DNA from: Rubrivivax sp.
GTDB taxonomy: Bacteria; Pseudomonadota; Gammaproteobacteria; Burkholderiales; Burkholderiaceae_C
Length of the DNA stretch: 56,274 nt
NCBI GenBank assembly: GCA_021300575.1
Contig: JAJTDM010000013.1
Coordinates: 12,922-69,195 of the forward strand
Reading direction: 5' to 3'
This document shows positions 17,791 to 26,021 of this stretch, in pieces (within the stretch, counting starts at the first letter, position 1; the number at the start of each line of letters is the position of its first letter). Below the pieces are notes generated by a model. The model was not told the DNA's origin, did not search any database, and saw only the letters and a list, made by a program, of their open reading frames with translations. The position numbers and the translations under genes were made by a program.

Positions 17791-18560
17791 AACGTGTCCT
17801 CGTCATCGTCCCCTTTGCGATGTCAGCGGACAACCTGCTGCTGCGCCAGCAGCAGCTCTCGGGCCTGCGGCTGGGCGCGGACCTCGAGTTCGTCTACCGC
17901 CCGGTCAAGGCCGGGCCGGTCAACTACTCGAGCCACCACGACTTCGTGCTGGCCGACGCGGCCAACTTCGAGGCCGGCTGCCGGGCACAGGACGAAGGCT
18001 TCGCCGCGGTGTGCATCGACACCATGAGCGACTCCGGCGTGGCCGCGCTGCGCTCGGTGCTGGACATCCCCGTCTTCGGCCCGGGCCGGGTGTCCATGCT
18101 CACCGCCTTGATGCTGGGCGACCGCTTCTCCATCCTCACCATGGCCAGCCGCTGGAAGCCGCTGTACAAGAAGGCGCTGGACGAACTCGGCCTGCACCAC
18201 AAGTGCGCCTCGGTGCGCGCCATCGAGGTGCCGCCAGACAACCAGGCCCTGCTGTCAGGCAAGGAGGAAGAGGTCTTCCCGCTGCTGGAGGCTGCAGGCC
18301 GCAAGGCCATCGAGCAGGACGGCGCCGAGGTGCTGATCCTCGGCTCCACCACCATGCACCAGGCGCATGCGTGGCTGCAGCAGCGCCTGCCCGTGCCCAT
18401 CGTCAACCCCGGCCCCGTGAGTTACCAGATCGCCCAGGCGATGCTGGGCGCCGGCCTGACGCACAGCCGCGTGGGCTACCCCCGGCCCCTGCACCCTCGG
18501 CTGGACATGCTGGAGGCGATGCTGGCGGCGGGGCAGGCCTCGTCAAGGGCGGGGGGCTGA
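17787..18560 (+). CDS. Asp/Glu/hydantoin racemase superfamily protein with altered cysteines
   Basis: A 257-residue protein with the Asp/Glu racemase fold: MKRVLVIVPFAMSAD, then VCIDTMSDSGVAALRSVLDI, RFSILTMASRW and VLILGSTTMHQAH. The superfamily includes hydantoin racemase, maleate cis-trans isomerase and arylmalonate decarboxylase. The two catalytic cysteines usually sit in C-x-x-D-P-G and G-C-[TA]-x-M; here the aligned positions read T-M-S-D-S-G and G-S-T-T-M. A nearby Cys (VCID) might substitute. Isochorismatase plus this fold recalls the NicF/NicE pair that converts maleamate to fumarate, but the missing cysteines argue against simple assignment. Last gene of the rightward operon. Confidence 0.8.
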   Translation: MKRVLVIVPFAMSADNLLLRQQQLSGLRLGADLEFVYRPVKAGPVNYSSHHDFVLADAANFEAGCRAQDEGFAAVCIDTMSDSGVAALRSVLDIPVFGPGRVSMLTALMLGDRFSILTMASRWKPLYKKALDELGLHHKCASVRAIEVPPDNQALLSGKEEEVFPLLEAAGRKAIEQDGAEVLILGSTTMHQAHAWLQQRLPVPIVNPGPVSYQIAQAMLGAGLTHSRVGYPRPLHPRLDMLEAMLAAGQASSRAGG

Positions 18561-18597
18561 GCGCTGGCCGTGCAGGCGGGCCCGGGGTCGGCAACGT

Positions 18598-19083
18598 TCA
18601 GTACCGGATCGAGATCGCCAGCTTCACCGTCTGCCCGCCGGCCACGGTGAAGCGCGCGGCCTCGAAGGTCGGCGCCGACATTCTGGGCATCACGTTGTTG
18701 CTCACGCCCACGCCTTCGGTGGGCATTCCCAGCAGGTTGGTGTCGGCCACCTCGTTGCCATTGGTGTCGTGCACCACGGCCACCGCATACTCGCCGGGTG
18801 CCACGGCTGGGAAGACGCAGCTGGCCGTCCCGCCCGCGGCGGGCACCCGCACGGTGGTCTGCGCGTGCTTCCTCGATTCCAGCGGAAAGCCCGTCTTGGA
18901 GGAGAACAGCGCGCACCCCACCAGACCTTGGGCGTTGGACACGCCGGACACCGTGGCCTCTATCCTGCCCGCGTCCGCGGCCCAGGATGCGCTGGTCCCG
19001 AGCAGCAGTGCAGAGGCCAGGGCCCAGCCCGCCGGGGCTTGGAGATTGGCCGAGTTGGAACGGGGTTTCGTGATGCGGTTCAT
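18598..19083 (-). CDS. exported DUF2141 family protein
   Basis: A 161-residue protein with an N-terminal signal peptide ending near TSASWA (residues 19-35) and a DUF2141 beta-sandwich domain: IEATVSGVSNAQGLVGCALF, FPAVAPGEYAVAVVHDTNGN and a C-terminal VKLAISIRY. DUF2141 proteins are small secreted or periplasmic proteins of unknown role, often with two conserved cysteines (C57 and C88 by my count, possibly bonded). It is convergent with the catabolic operon (38-base gap) and separated by 71 bases from the next SDR gene. Confidence 0.8.
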   Translation of the reverse strand: MNRITKPRSNSANLQAPAGWALASALLLGTSASWAADAGRIEATVSGVSNAQGLVGCALFSSKTGFPLESRKHAQTTVRVPAAGGTASCVFPAVAPGEYAVAVVHDTNGNEVADTNLLGMPTEGVGVSNNVMPRMSAPTFEAARFTVAGGQTVKLAISIRY

Positions 19084-19154
19084 GCGATGGCTCCTTTTGA
19101 GCAGTTGGGGATTGGGGTCGGGGAAACAGGCGGGGAAACGGGGCAGGGGGTGGC

Positions 19155-19931
19155 CTACCGCGGCCTGAGCAGGCCGGCGCTGATGCGGGCCGTCAGTGCG
19201 CGGGGCGACAGGCGGGCGGACTGCGCAGCCAGCCCGTTGCGCCAGCCCACCACGCGGGTGGGCGACGAGGACTCCAGCGCGGCCAGGCAGGCCTGCACTA
19301 CCTCATCGACGCTCAGCATGTTGCGGAACAAGGGTGCGCCTCGCACGCCCGAGCCCATGGCGTCGATGAAAGGGGTCTCCACCGGGCCGGGGCACACAGC
19401 GGCCACGCGCAGGCCACGCTCCCGGTACTCGGCCCACAGCGCTTCGGTGAACGACAGTACGAAAGCCTTCGTTGCGCCGTAGGTGCTCATGAAGGGCGCG
19501 GGCTGGAACGCCGCCGTGGAGGCGATGTTGAGGACCGTACCCCGGCGGGCCAGCAGGGAGGGCACGAAAAGGCGCGTCAGTTCAGCCAAGGCGACCACGT
19601 TGACCTGGATCTGGGCCAGCAGGTGCTCCACGGGCTCGGCCTCAAACAGGCCGTGGTAGCCGAAGCCGGCGTTGTTCACCAGCGTGTCCACCTCCAGGCC
19701 CTGGCGCCGGACGTCCTCGTGCAGGCGCTGAGCCGCGCCGGGCTCCGCCAGGTCGGAACCGATCACGGTGGCCGAGCCGCCGGCGTCCTCGATGCGGCGC
19801 TTCAGCGCCTGCAGGCGCTCCACCGACCGGGCGACCAGCACGATGTGCGCCGCGCGTGCGCCCAGCGCCAGGGCCAGCGCCTCGCCGATGCCTGACGACG
19901 CTCCGGTCACCAGGGTGGTGTGTCGCTTCAT
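19155..19931 (-). CDS. short-chain dehydrogenase/reductase (SDR)
   Basis: A 258-residue classical SDR: TLVTGASSGIGEALALALGA, NNAGFGYHGLFEAE, catalytic Ser in LNIASTAAFQ and YGATK as the Y-x-x-x-K pair. The C-terminus (LAAQSARLSPRALTARISAG) matches SDRs of the DltE/YqjQ-like, lipid-modifying group rather than metabolic 3-oxoacyl reductases. The cofactor is probably NADPH. It lies upstream of the DUF2214 pseudogene region with a 99-base gap and is transcribed in the same direction. Confidence 0.85.
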   Translation of the reverse strand: MKRHTTLVTGASSGIGEALALALGARAAHIVLVARSVERLQALKRRIEDAGGSATVIGSDLAEPGAAQRLHEDVRRQGLEVDTLVNNAGFGYHGLFEAEPVEHLLAQIQVNVVALAELTRLFVPSLLARRGTVLNIASTAAFQPAPFMSTYGATKAFVLSFTEALWAEYRERGLRVAAVCPGPVETPFIDAMGSGVRGAPLFRNMLSVDEVVQACLAALESSSPTRVVGWRNGLAAQSARLSPRALTARISAGLLRPR

Positions 19932-20030
19932 GAAGGTTCTCCTGTGAGTTGTTGGACGTGAACGGGATGGTGGAAGTGGTGGAGGTGAGGGGGGTGTCGC
20001 CGCCAGGCGGGGGGTTCCCGGAAGCCCGCG

Positions 20031-20485
20031 TCACAGGCCCAGTCCGCGCGCCATCAGGGCCGCCAGCAGCGGCAAGGCGGCCAGCAGGCCTGCTTGTGCT
20101 GCCACCCACGACCTGGCGCGTCTGATCTCCAGCGGCCCCGGCAGCGCTCCGCAGGCGCGGTGCTCGCGGCGCCAGCGCAGGTACTTCAAGGTGGGCACCA
20201 CAGACACCAGACCCACCACCACGAACAGGCCCAGCTTCGTCCAGAAGACCGGGTTGGCAAGGTAGAAGCCCGCACCCTTCAGGCCCCAGGCCACGCGGCC
20301 CACGCCCGCCGCGAGCACCAGCGCCGCCAGCAAGCCGTAAGAGAGGTCCACACGGGGCAGCCACTCGACCCAGCGCTCGTTGGCTGCAAGCTCAGCAGCG
20401 CCCACTCCGCCACCAGGCAACCGCACAGGGCCAGGACGGACAGGTGGTGCACGAGCGTCAGCGAGAGGTCAAGGGCGAGGTTCAT
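20031..20485 (-). pseudogene. DUF2214 family membrane protein, frameshifted
   Basis: From ATG 20485 the minus-strand frame encodes the first transmembrane helix of a DUF2214 protein (LTLVHHLSVLALCGCLVAEW). It then leaves the family, while a second frame picks up AANERWVEWLPRVDLSYG, GLKGAGFYLANPVFWTKLG and VVPTLKYLRWRREHR down to the stop at 20031. The two frames join near 20390-20400. Adding one G after CTGCTG would restore L-L-E-L-A-A-N-E-R-W. So the gene has a one-base deletion (or a sequencing error). The intact protein would be about 151 residues with four membrane helices. The divergent TetR gene may regulate it. Confidence 0.8.
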
Positions 20486-20625
20486 GGATGTACTCCCAGC
20501 AGGTGGACAGGGGTTCCGAGGGATTGTCAGCCTCAATGTGAGCGCCGTACACATACGCACTCTAGGGCCCAATGTATGCGCTGTCAACATATATTTCGCA
20601 CAAAGCCCCGACACTGAACGCACAC

Positions 20626-21213
20626 ATGGACAAGCCCTACCACCACGGCAACCTGCGCACCGCCCTGCTGGAGGCGGCGCACGCCCGGCTGAGCGAGGTC
20701 GGTGAGGCCGACCTGAGCCTGCGCGACCTGGCGGCACGGGTTGGCGTCAGCGTGAACGCCAGCTACCGTCACTTCGCGAACAAGGAGGCGCTGCTGATGG
20801 AGTTGAGCGCCATGGGGTTCGACACGCTGCGGGCGCGCATGCTGGAAGCCATCGACGAGATCCGGCCCCTGGGGCCCGAGCATCACCTGCAGGCCGCCGG
20901 GCAGGCTTACACCGCTTTCGCGCGGCAGGATCCGGGGCTGTACAAGCTCATGTTCGGCCGCAGGGGCCGTTTCGGCGCCCAGGCGCGCCTGCTCGAGGCA
21001 GCCAACGCGGCTTTCGACGTGGTGATCAACTGCGTGGCGGCGCTGCGTGGCGCCTCACCCGATTCGGCGGAGGCCGTGAAAGCCGCCGCGGGCGTTTGGT
21101 CGATGGTGCACGGCTATGCCATGCTGGACATCGGGGGCTATCTGGCCGGGATGGCCGAGCAAAAACGCCCCAGCGCTGCGGAGGTGCTTCGCCTTCTGGC
21201 CGTGGACGCCTGA
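20626..21213 (+). CDS. TetR-family transcriptional regulator
   Basis: Start at ATG 20626 (MDKPYHHGNLRTALLEAA), giving 195 residues. The helix-turn-helix is DLSLRDLAARVGVSVNASYR followed by HFANKEALL. The C-terminal half is a TetR_C_33/WHG-type ligand domain (GVWSMVHGYAMLDIGGYLAG). It is divergent from the DUF2214 gene, with a 140-base gap containing the short inverted repeat CGTA-CACA-TACG near 20548; this arrangement suggests it controls that gene and the SDR downstream of it. Ligand unknown. Confidence 0.88.
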   Translation: MDKPYHHGNLRTALLEAAHARLSEVGEADLSLRDLAARVGVSVNASYRHFANKEALLMELSAMGFDTLRARMLEAIDEIRPLGPEHHLQAAGQAYTAFARQDPGLYKLMFGRRGRFGAQARLLEAANAAFDVVINCVAALRGASPDSAEAVKAAAGVWSMVHGYAMLDIGGYLAGMAEQKRPSAAEVLRLLAVDA

Positions 21214-21279
21214 GCCCCGCGCGGTCGCGGCCTCGGCATTACTATCATTGATGGCAAAGTCATGGCATAAGGTGAAGTC

Positions 21280-21453
21280 ATGCATAACCTGAGCATCCGG
21301 GGCCTGGGCGGGCCTGGGGGACGACAGTGGCGCCGCCACAACGACCTGGATGCCTTGGCAGGCACCTGGTCCGCTGCGGATGCCGCCGAGTTCGAACAAG
21401 CCACCGCCGGCATTGACGAGATCGACGCCGCACTCTGGAAGCCTGAGGCCTGA
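21280..21453 (+). pseudogene. VapB-type antitoxin remnant with internal deletion
   Basis: A 57-codon frame encodes MHNLSIRGLG at the start and RRHNDLDALAGTWSAADAAE then EIDAALWKPEA at the end. Full-length antitoxins of this kind (about 80 residues) begin with the same N-L-S-I-R-G-L ribbon and end with the same L-A-G-T-W...I-D...L-W tail, with a helix-helix segment between. Here that middle is missing, so the DNA-binding ribbon-helix-helix cannot form. Upstream, AGTCATG-CATAA occurs twice (about 21259-21289), possibly the old operator. It is followed by the toxin remnant. Confidence 0.65.
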
Positions 21454-21470
21454 AGCCTCGGCCAGCAGCC

Positions 21471-21638
21471 ATGCGCCCGATCCTCATCGGCACCAACACC
21501 TACACCGCCTTCAAGCGCGGAGATGCTGACATCTTGGAGGTATTCGCCTGTGCCGAGACCCTGCTGGTCAACAGCGTGGAGCTCGGACAGGGGGATGGTT
21601 TGCGCTGTGGCCGGCAGCGGGCTGACTTTCTGCCCTGA
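21471..21638 (+). pseudogene. VapC (PIN-domain) toxin remnant
   Basis: A 55-codon frame starts MRPILIGTNTYTAFKRGDAD and continues ILEVFACAETLLVNSVELGQ before losing similarity. In VapC toxins the first catalytic aspartate is in the L-x-D-T-N motif; here the motif reads IGTN, so that Asp is gone. Everything after the second helix (E-L-G-E-L, where the second acidic residue sits) is missing too. With the antitoxin remnant just upstream it is a dead toxin-antitoxin locus. The PhyH gene begins 11 bases downstream. Confidence 0.65.
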
Positions 21639-21648
21639 GGAGCCCTGC

Positions 21649-22506
21649 ATGCCCAAGCTCCTCAGCCCCGAACAGGTAGCCGCCTACGAGCGCGATGGTT
21701 TTGTCTTCCCAGTCGACGCACTCCACCCCGACGAGGTGCGTGCACTGCGCGCGGAGCTCGAGTCCTGGGAGCAGGAGCGGGGTGCGGCGATCGACTTCCC
21801 GGAGAAGAGCAAGTCCTACCTGCTGTTCGACTGGGCCGACCAGCTCGCGCACCACCCGAAGATCCTGGACGCGGTGGAGGACCTGATCGGTCCGGATATC
21901 CTCGTCTACCACTCCACGCTGTTCCTGAAGGAGGCCCACACCCCTGCCTTCGTGCGCTGGCACCAGGACAGCACCTACTTCTACCTCGAGCCCCACCTGC
22001 ACGTCACGGCCTGGGTGGCGCTGTCGGATGCCACGGTCCAGGCCGGCTGCATGCAGATGCTGCCCGGCAGTCACCGCTGGGGCGCCTTCGAGCACGACGA
22101 CCAGCCCGGTCCGCACAACATGATCCGCCGCGGGCAAGGCATCAGCGGGCGCTTCGACGACACGCAAGGCGTCTTCACGCCTGTGATGGCCGGCCAGATG
22201 TCACTGCACCACACCGACGTGGTGCACGCTTCAGGCGCCAACGACTCCAACGACCGGCGGATCGCGCTGGCGATCAGCTACATCCCCGCACACCTCCGGC
22301 CGGTGGGCGCGGTGCGTCCGTCAGCGCTGTGCGTACGCGGACGCGACCACGGGCACTTCCTGCCTGAGCAACGCCTCACCCAGGCGCTGTCGCCCCACGC
22401 CTTCGAGGCCCATCGCGAGGCGCTGGCGCGCTTTCGGGCCCTGCAGGACGCAGGGTTCCAGCCCCGACCCGCAGCGGCCGCGGGCGAGCCGGTCAATCCG
22501 GCTTGA
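21649..22506 (+). CDS. phytanoyl-CoA dioxygenase (PhyH) family protein
   Basis: A 285-residue non-haem Fe(II)/2-oxoglutarate-dependent oxygenase. Iron ligands are His and Asp in VRWHQDSTYFY and the distal His in LHHTDVVHASGANDS; an Arg for 2-oxoglutarate follows in NDRRIALAISYIP. Start at ATG 21649 gives the family N-terminus LSPEQVAAYERDGFVFPVD. It would hydroxylate an unactivated carbon of a small molecule. It converges on the Bug-protein gene with a 14-base overlap at the 3' ends. Confidence 0.88.
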   Translation: MPKLLSPEQVAAYERDGFVFPVDALHPDEVRALRAELESWEQERGAAIDFPEKSKSYLLFDWADQLAHHPKILDAVEDLIGPDILVYHSTLFLKEAHTPAFVRWHQDSTYFYLEPHLHVTAWVALSDATVQAGCMQMLPGSHRWGAFEHDDQPGPHNMIRRGQGISGRFDDTQGVFTPVMAGQMSLHHTDVVHASGANDSNDRRIALAISYIPAHLRPVGAVRPSALCVRGRDHGHFLPEQRLTQALSPHAFEAHREALARFRALQDAGFQPRPAAAAGEPVNPA

Positions 22507-23482
22507 CGTTCGCGAACTTCACCACCGCGGCCCACTTGGCGATCTCGTCCTGCAACCGGCGGCGAAACTCCGCGGGAGTGTTGGTGGTGGCCTCAGCGCC
22601 TTGTCTGGCGAGTTGCTCGGCCACGGCGGGGTCCGCCACGGCTTGGCGCACCGCCGCGCTGTAGCGCTCCTGCACCTCGGGCGGCGTGGCACCCGGGGCG
22701 AACACGCCGAACCAGGGCGAGACCTCGTACTTCTCCAGGCCGAACCCGGCGCCGGCCTCGGCGATGGTGGGCAGATCGGCGAAGGCCGCCGAGCGCCGCG
22801 GGGTGGTGACGGCCAGCGCGCGCAGCTTGCCCGCACGTACCAGCGGCATCACGCTGGGAAGCGCGCCGAAGATCATGTCCACGTTGCCCGCGGCCACGTC
22901 CTGCGCCGCCGGCACGGTGCCGCGGTAGGGAATGTGCAGGATGAACACGCGCGCCTGCTGCTTGAAGAGCTCGCCCGCGAGGTGCAGCGTGCTGCCGCTG
23001 CCCGAGGACGCGAAAGTCAGCTGCCCAGGCTGAGCACGCGCCAGCTTCACCAGATCGGCCACGGACTTCACGTCCAGGTTGGCGCGTACCGCCAGCACGC
23101 TGGGCACCTGCGCCACCATGCTGACCGGGGCGATGTCCTTCACCGGATCAAACGGGAAGTTGGGGTAGACCGCCGGGCTGATGGCGTTCGGCCCGGCCGA
23201 GCCCAACAGCAGTGTCAGGCCATCGCCTGGGGAGCGCGCCACCTCGGTGGAAGCCAGGTTGCCCGCCGCGCCGGGCTTGTTCTCCACCACCACGGTCTGC
23301 TTCAGGCTTTCCGCCAGCTTGGGCGCGATGATGCGCGCCAAGATGTCGTTGGGCCCGCCGGGCGTGTAGCCCACCAGCAATCGGATGGGCCGCCCGCCTG
23401 TCTGGGCCTGTACGGCCCAGGGCAGGGCGCCCAGGGTCAAGCCTGCAAGTTGGGCCAGGACGTGGCGGCGGGAGTAGGTCAT
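22493..23482 (-). CDS. Bug/TctC-family periplasmic solute-binding protein
   Basis: Start at ATG 23482 (329 residues) gives a Tat-like signal, SRRHVLAQLAGLTLGALPW, cleaved near VQA-QT. The Bug signature follows: RPIRLLVGYTPGGPNDILAR, VENKPGAAGNLASTEV and LHIPYRGTVPAAQDV. These orphan tripartite tricarboxylate transporter receptors are greatly expanded in Burkholderiales and bind carboxylates or amides. There is no TctA or TctB gene nearby, as usual for the family. The neighbouring PhyH gene may act on its ligand, which is a guess from position. Confidence 0.92.
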   Translation of the reverse strand: MTYSRRHVLAQLAGLTLGALPWAVQAQTGGRPIRLLVGYTPGGPNDILARIIAPKLAESLKQTVVVENKPGAAGNLASTEVARSPGDGLTLLLGSAGPNAISPAVYPNFPFDPVKDIAPVSMVAQVPSVLAVRANLDVKSVADLVKLARAQPGQLTFASSGSGSTLHLAGELFKQQARVFILHIPYRGTVPAAQDVAAGNVDMIFGALPSVMPLVRAGKLRALAVTTPRRSAAFADLPTIAEAGAGFGLEKYEVSPWFGVFAPGATPPEVQERYSAAVRQAVADPAVAEQLARQGAEATTNTPAEFRRRLQDEIAKWAAVVKFANVKPD

Positions 23483-23696
23483 GGGTGATCCTTGCGGCAG
23501 TGAATTGGGTTGATGAGGGATTGTGGTGTGCATGGCTGTCCAAGCAAGGACCGGTCCTGTTTGCCTGAGTGGTGCCGTGGGAGAGCGCGCAAGAATGCGG
23601 GGCGGCCCACGCCGGGCCCTTTGCGGAGCACCTGAAATGCAGCGATCCCTTGCCTACCCAAGACCGGTGAGCCTGCGGGCGAGATAGGCCACGCAG

Positions 23697-24968
23697 ATGG
23701 CAGGCCTCACGCTCCAGAGAGCCGCCGCCATGGCGGCGTTCAGCTGCCTGCTCGTGTGCACCGGCACAGCCGCGCTCGCCGCCCCCGACGAGCAGGCCCT
23801 GTGCAAGGACCGCGGCTACCCTGTGGGCACGCCCAGCCAGTGGTTCTTCGACGAGTGCGTGCGGGTGGGCTCGTTCACGCACCAAGGGGAAATCCCCGGC
23901 CTGTTCCGGGGCCAGGCCAACACCATGCGCCCGAGTTCAGAGCCCATGCCGCTGCCTGCGGCACCCCAGTTGCCGGACTACCGCTGGAGCGTCGGCCAGG
24001 AAACAGGCCTGACTACCGACGACTACCTGGCCCGCCAGCGGGTGATGGCGCTGCTGGTCGTGCGCAATGGCGTGCTGGAGGTGGAGCGCTACCAGTACGA
24101 CCGTACCGCCTCGCACCGCTTCCTGTCCAACTCGATCGCCAAGACCGTCACGGCGCTGGCCATCGGCATGGCGGCCCAGGAAGGCAAGCTCGCGCTGGAC
24201 GACCGGGCCGACCGCCACGCGCCCGCCCTGGCGGGCACGCTGTACGGCGACGCCACGGTGCGGCAGTTGCTGCGAATGTCTTCCGGCGCGCGCTTCGAGG
24301 AGCGCTACGACGGCAAGGACGATCTCGCACGCTATGGCGCAGCCGCGCTGCGCGGCGGTGCGGCCGCAGGGGCCAAGGTGATCACCGAACGCGCCCACCC
24401 CGCAGGCGCCGTCTTCAACTACGCCAGCGCCGAGACCGACATGCTGGCCCTGGTGCTGCGCGGCGCCACCGGCCAGACGCTGAGCCAATGGCTGGAGCCG
24501 CGCCTGTGGCAGCCCTTGGGCGCGGAGACCTCGGCGCTGTGGCGCGCCGGGGCCGACGGGCTGGAGCGCGCCGGCGGCAACCTCAACGCCACCGCGCGCG
24601 ACTGGGCCCGCCTGGGGGTGCTGCTGGCGCACAACGGCGTGCGGCCCGACAAGCCCCAACTCGGCCCGCTGTTGCCGCAGGATTTCCTGCTGGAAGCCAC
24701 CGACTGGAAGCGCCACCCCGAAGCCTTCGCCCCGCGCAAAGCCACGCCCTACTACGGCTACGGCTACCAAATCTGGACTTTCCCAGGCGCCAAGCGCCGC
24801 TTCGCGCTCCTGGGCGTGTACGGTCAGGCGATCTACGTGGACCCTGAGCAAAAGCTCGTCATGGTGCACATGGCCGCCAACGCGACGGCCCGCGCCGGCC
24901 AGACCAGCATGGGCCGCGAGATGGGCGCGCTGTGGCACGCCATCATCACGCACCGCGGGCGGTGGTGA
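23697..24968 (+). CDS. serine hydrolase, beta-lactamase class C/6-aminohexanoate-dimer hydrolase-like
   Basis: A 423-residue protein with a signal peptide (MAAFSCLLVCTGTAALAA at residues 12-29) for export. The class C/NylB serine-hydrolase motifs are the S-x-x-K in FLSNSIAKTVTALAIG, the Tyr in FNYASAETDML, and a late GVYGQAIYVDP replacing the K-T-G motif. It is more like esterases and NylB-type amidases than true AmpC. The Tyr motif reads Y-A-S, not Y-A-N, which in this family goes with esterase or amidase activity. It stands alone, divergent from the Bug gene across 214 bases. Confidence 0.85.
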   Translation: MAGLTLQRAAAMAAFSCLLVCTGTAALAAPDEQALCKDRGYPVGTPSQWFFDECVRVGSFTHQGEIPGLFRGQANTMRPSSEPMPLPAAPQLPDYRWSVGQETGLTTDDYLARQRVMALLVVRNGVLEVERYQYDRTASHRFLSNSIAKTVTALAIGMAAQEGKLALDDRADRHAPALAGTLYGDATVRQLLRMSSGARFEERYDGKDDLARYGAAALRGGAAAGAKVITERAHPAGAVFNYASAETDMLALVLRGATGQTLSQWLEPRLWQPLGAETSALWRAGADGLERAGGNLNATARDWARLGVLLAHNGVRPDKPQLGPLLPQDFLLEATDWKRHPEAFAPRKATPYYGYGYQIWTFPGAKRRFALLGVYGQAIYVDPEQKLVMVHMAANATARAGQTSMGREMGALWHAIITHRGRW

Positions 24969-25031
24969 GGGTGATCTTCGGCCCACTGAAGCCCAGGCCC
25001 CAAGGTCACCACGCCCCGCAGGCGTCCTGCC

Positions 25032-25919
25032 TCAGCGCTGCCTGAGCAGCACCAGCCCCGCCCCGATCAACAGCGCAATGCCAGCCCAGGCCATCGCGTT
25101 GGGAACAAAGCCCCAGACGGCCCAGCCCAGCGCCACGGCCATCAGCAGCCCCACGTAGCGGAAAGGCGCCACCGCGGAGATGTCTGCGCTGCGGGTGGAC
25201 TGGATGATGAACTGATATCCCAGCGCAAGAAAGGCGGCTGCCCCGGCAAGCAAGAGCCCCTCGCGCAGGGCTATCGGCTTCCAGCCTTCAAACAGCATCA
25301 CCACGAGGGCCATCAAGGTCACCGCCATCGAGGTGGACAAGGTGACGGTGATCGAGGACACGTCTGGCGGCACGCGACGGGTGATGAGGTCTCGCAAGGC
25401 CGTCACCACCGTGCTGGCCAGGCACAGCCAGGCCCAGCCATTGAAGCCATCCACGCCGGGCTGGATGACCAACAGCACCCCTGCGAATCCCACAGCAATC
25501 ACGATCCATCGGCGCGGGCTCACCCTCTCGCCCAGCCACGTGGCGGCCAGGGCCGCGATCACCAGCGGAGTGACCATGTGGATGGCCGTAGCCGTGGCCA
25601 GCGGCAGATGGAACAAGGACAACAGGAACAGGAGCGTGGCCAATGCGTCGGTCACCGCTCGCACAGCCACCCATCCACTGGCCAGGCGCCTCGGCTGCAC
25701 CGTGGCCCCCATCCAGCGCACGGCCACCAGCACGAAGGTGGTGGCCAGCACACCTCGCAGGAAGATCAGTTGCCCGGTGGGCACGGACTCGCTGGCAAGT
25801 TTCACCAGCGTGTCATTGAGCGTGAAGGCCGCCATGGCCAGCACCATCAGGCGGATGCTGCTGCGCGTGGCCTGGGCCGCATCCTTTTCAGAGGGCAGGG
25901 GGTCGGGTGACGTGGGCAT
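25032..25919 (-). CDS. DMT superfamily (EamA) transporter
   Basis: A 295-residue membrane protein with ten hydrophobic segments arranged as two EamA repeats. Typical motifs are AMAAFTLNDTLVKLAS in the first helix, LVIAALAATWLGERVSPRRW closing repeat one, and FRYVGLLMAVALGWAVWG in repeat two. EamA proteins usually export amino acids or other small metabolites. It is convergent with the serine hydrolase and divergent from the isomerase gene (102-base gap). Confidence 0.88.
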   Translation of the reverse strand: MPTSPDPLPSEKDAAQATRSSIRLMVLAMAAFTLNDTLVKLASESVPTGQLIFLRGVLATTFVLVAVRWMGATVQPRRLASGWVAVRAVTDALATLLFLLSLFHLPLATATAIHMVTPLVIAALAATWLGERVSPRRWIVIAVGFAGVLLVIQPGVDGFNGWAWLCLASTVVTALRDLITRRVPPDVSSITVTLSTSMAVTLMALVVMLFEGWKPIALREGLLLAGAAAFLALGYQFIIQSTRSADISAVAPFRYVGLLMAVALGWAVWGFVPNAMAWAGIALLIGAGLVLLRQR

Positions 25920-26021
25920 TCGAGGAACTGGATAGTGGGAGCCCAGCCAAAGTCAGTATAGGCAGCGGCCCACGCCGGGCGCCATGGCATAGGATTCCCT
26001 GAACTGCCGAGGACTTCGCCC

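Noticed and set aside
20385..20400. Programmed ribosomal frameshift in the DUF2214 gene
   Set aside because: There is no slippery heptamer or downstream stimulator, and a single missing G explains the lesion.
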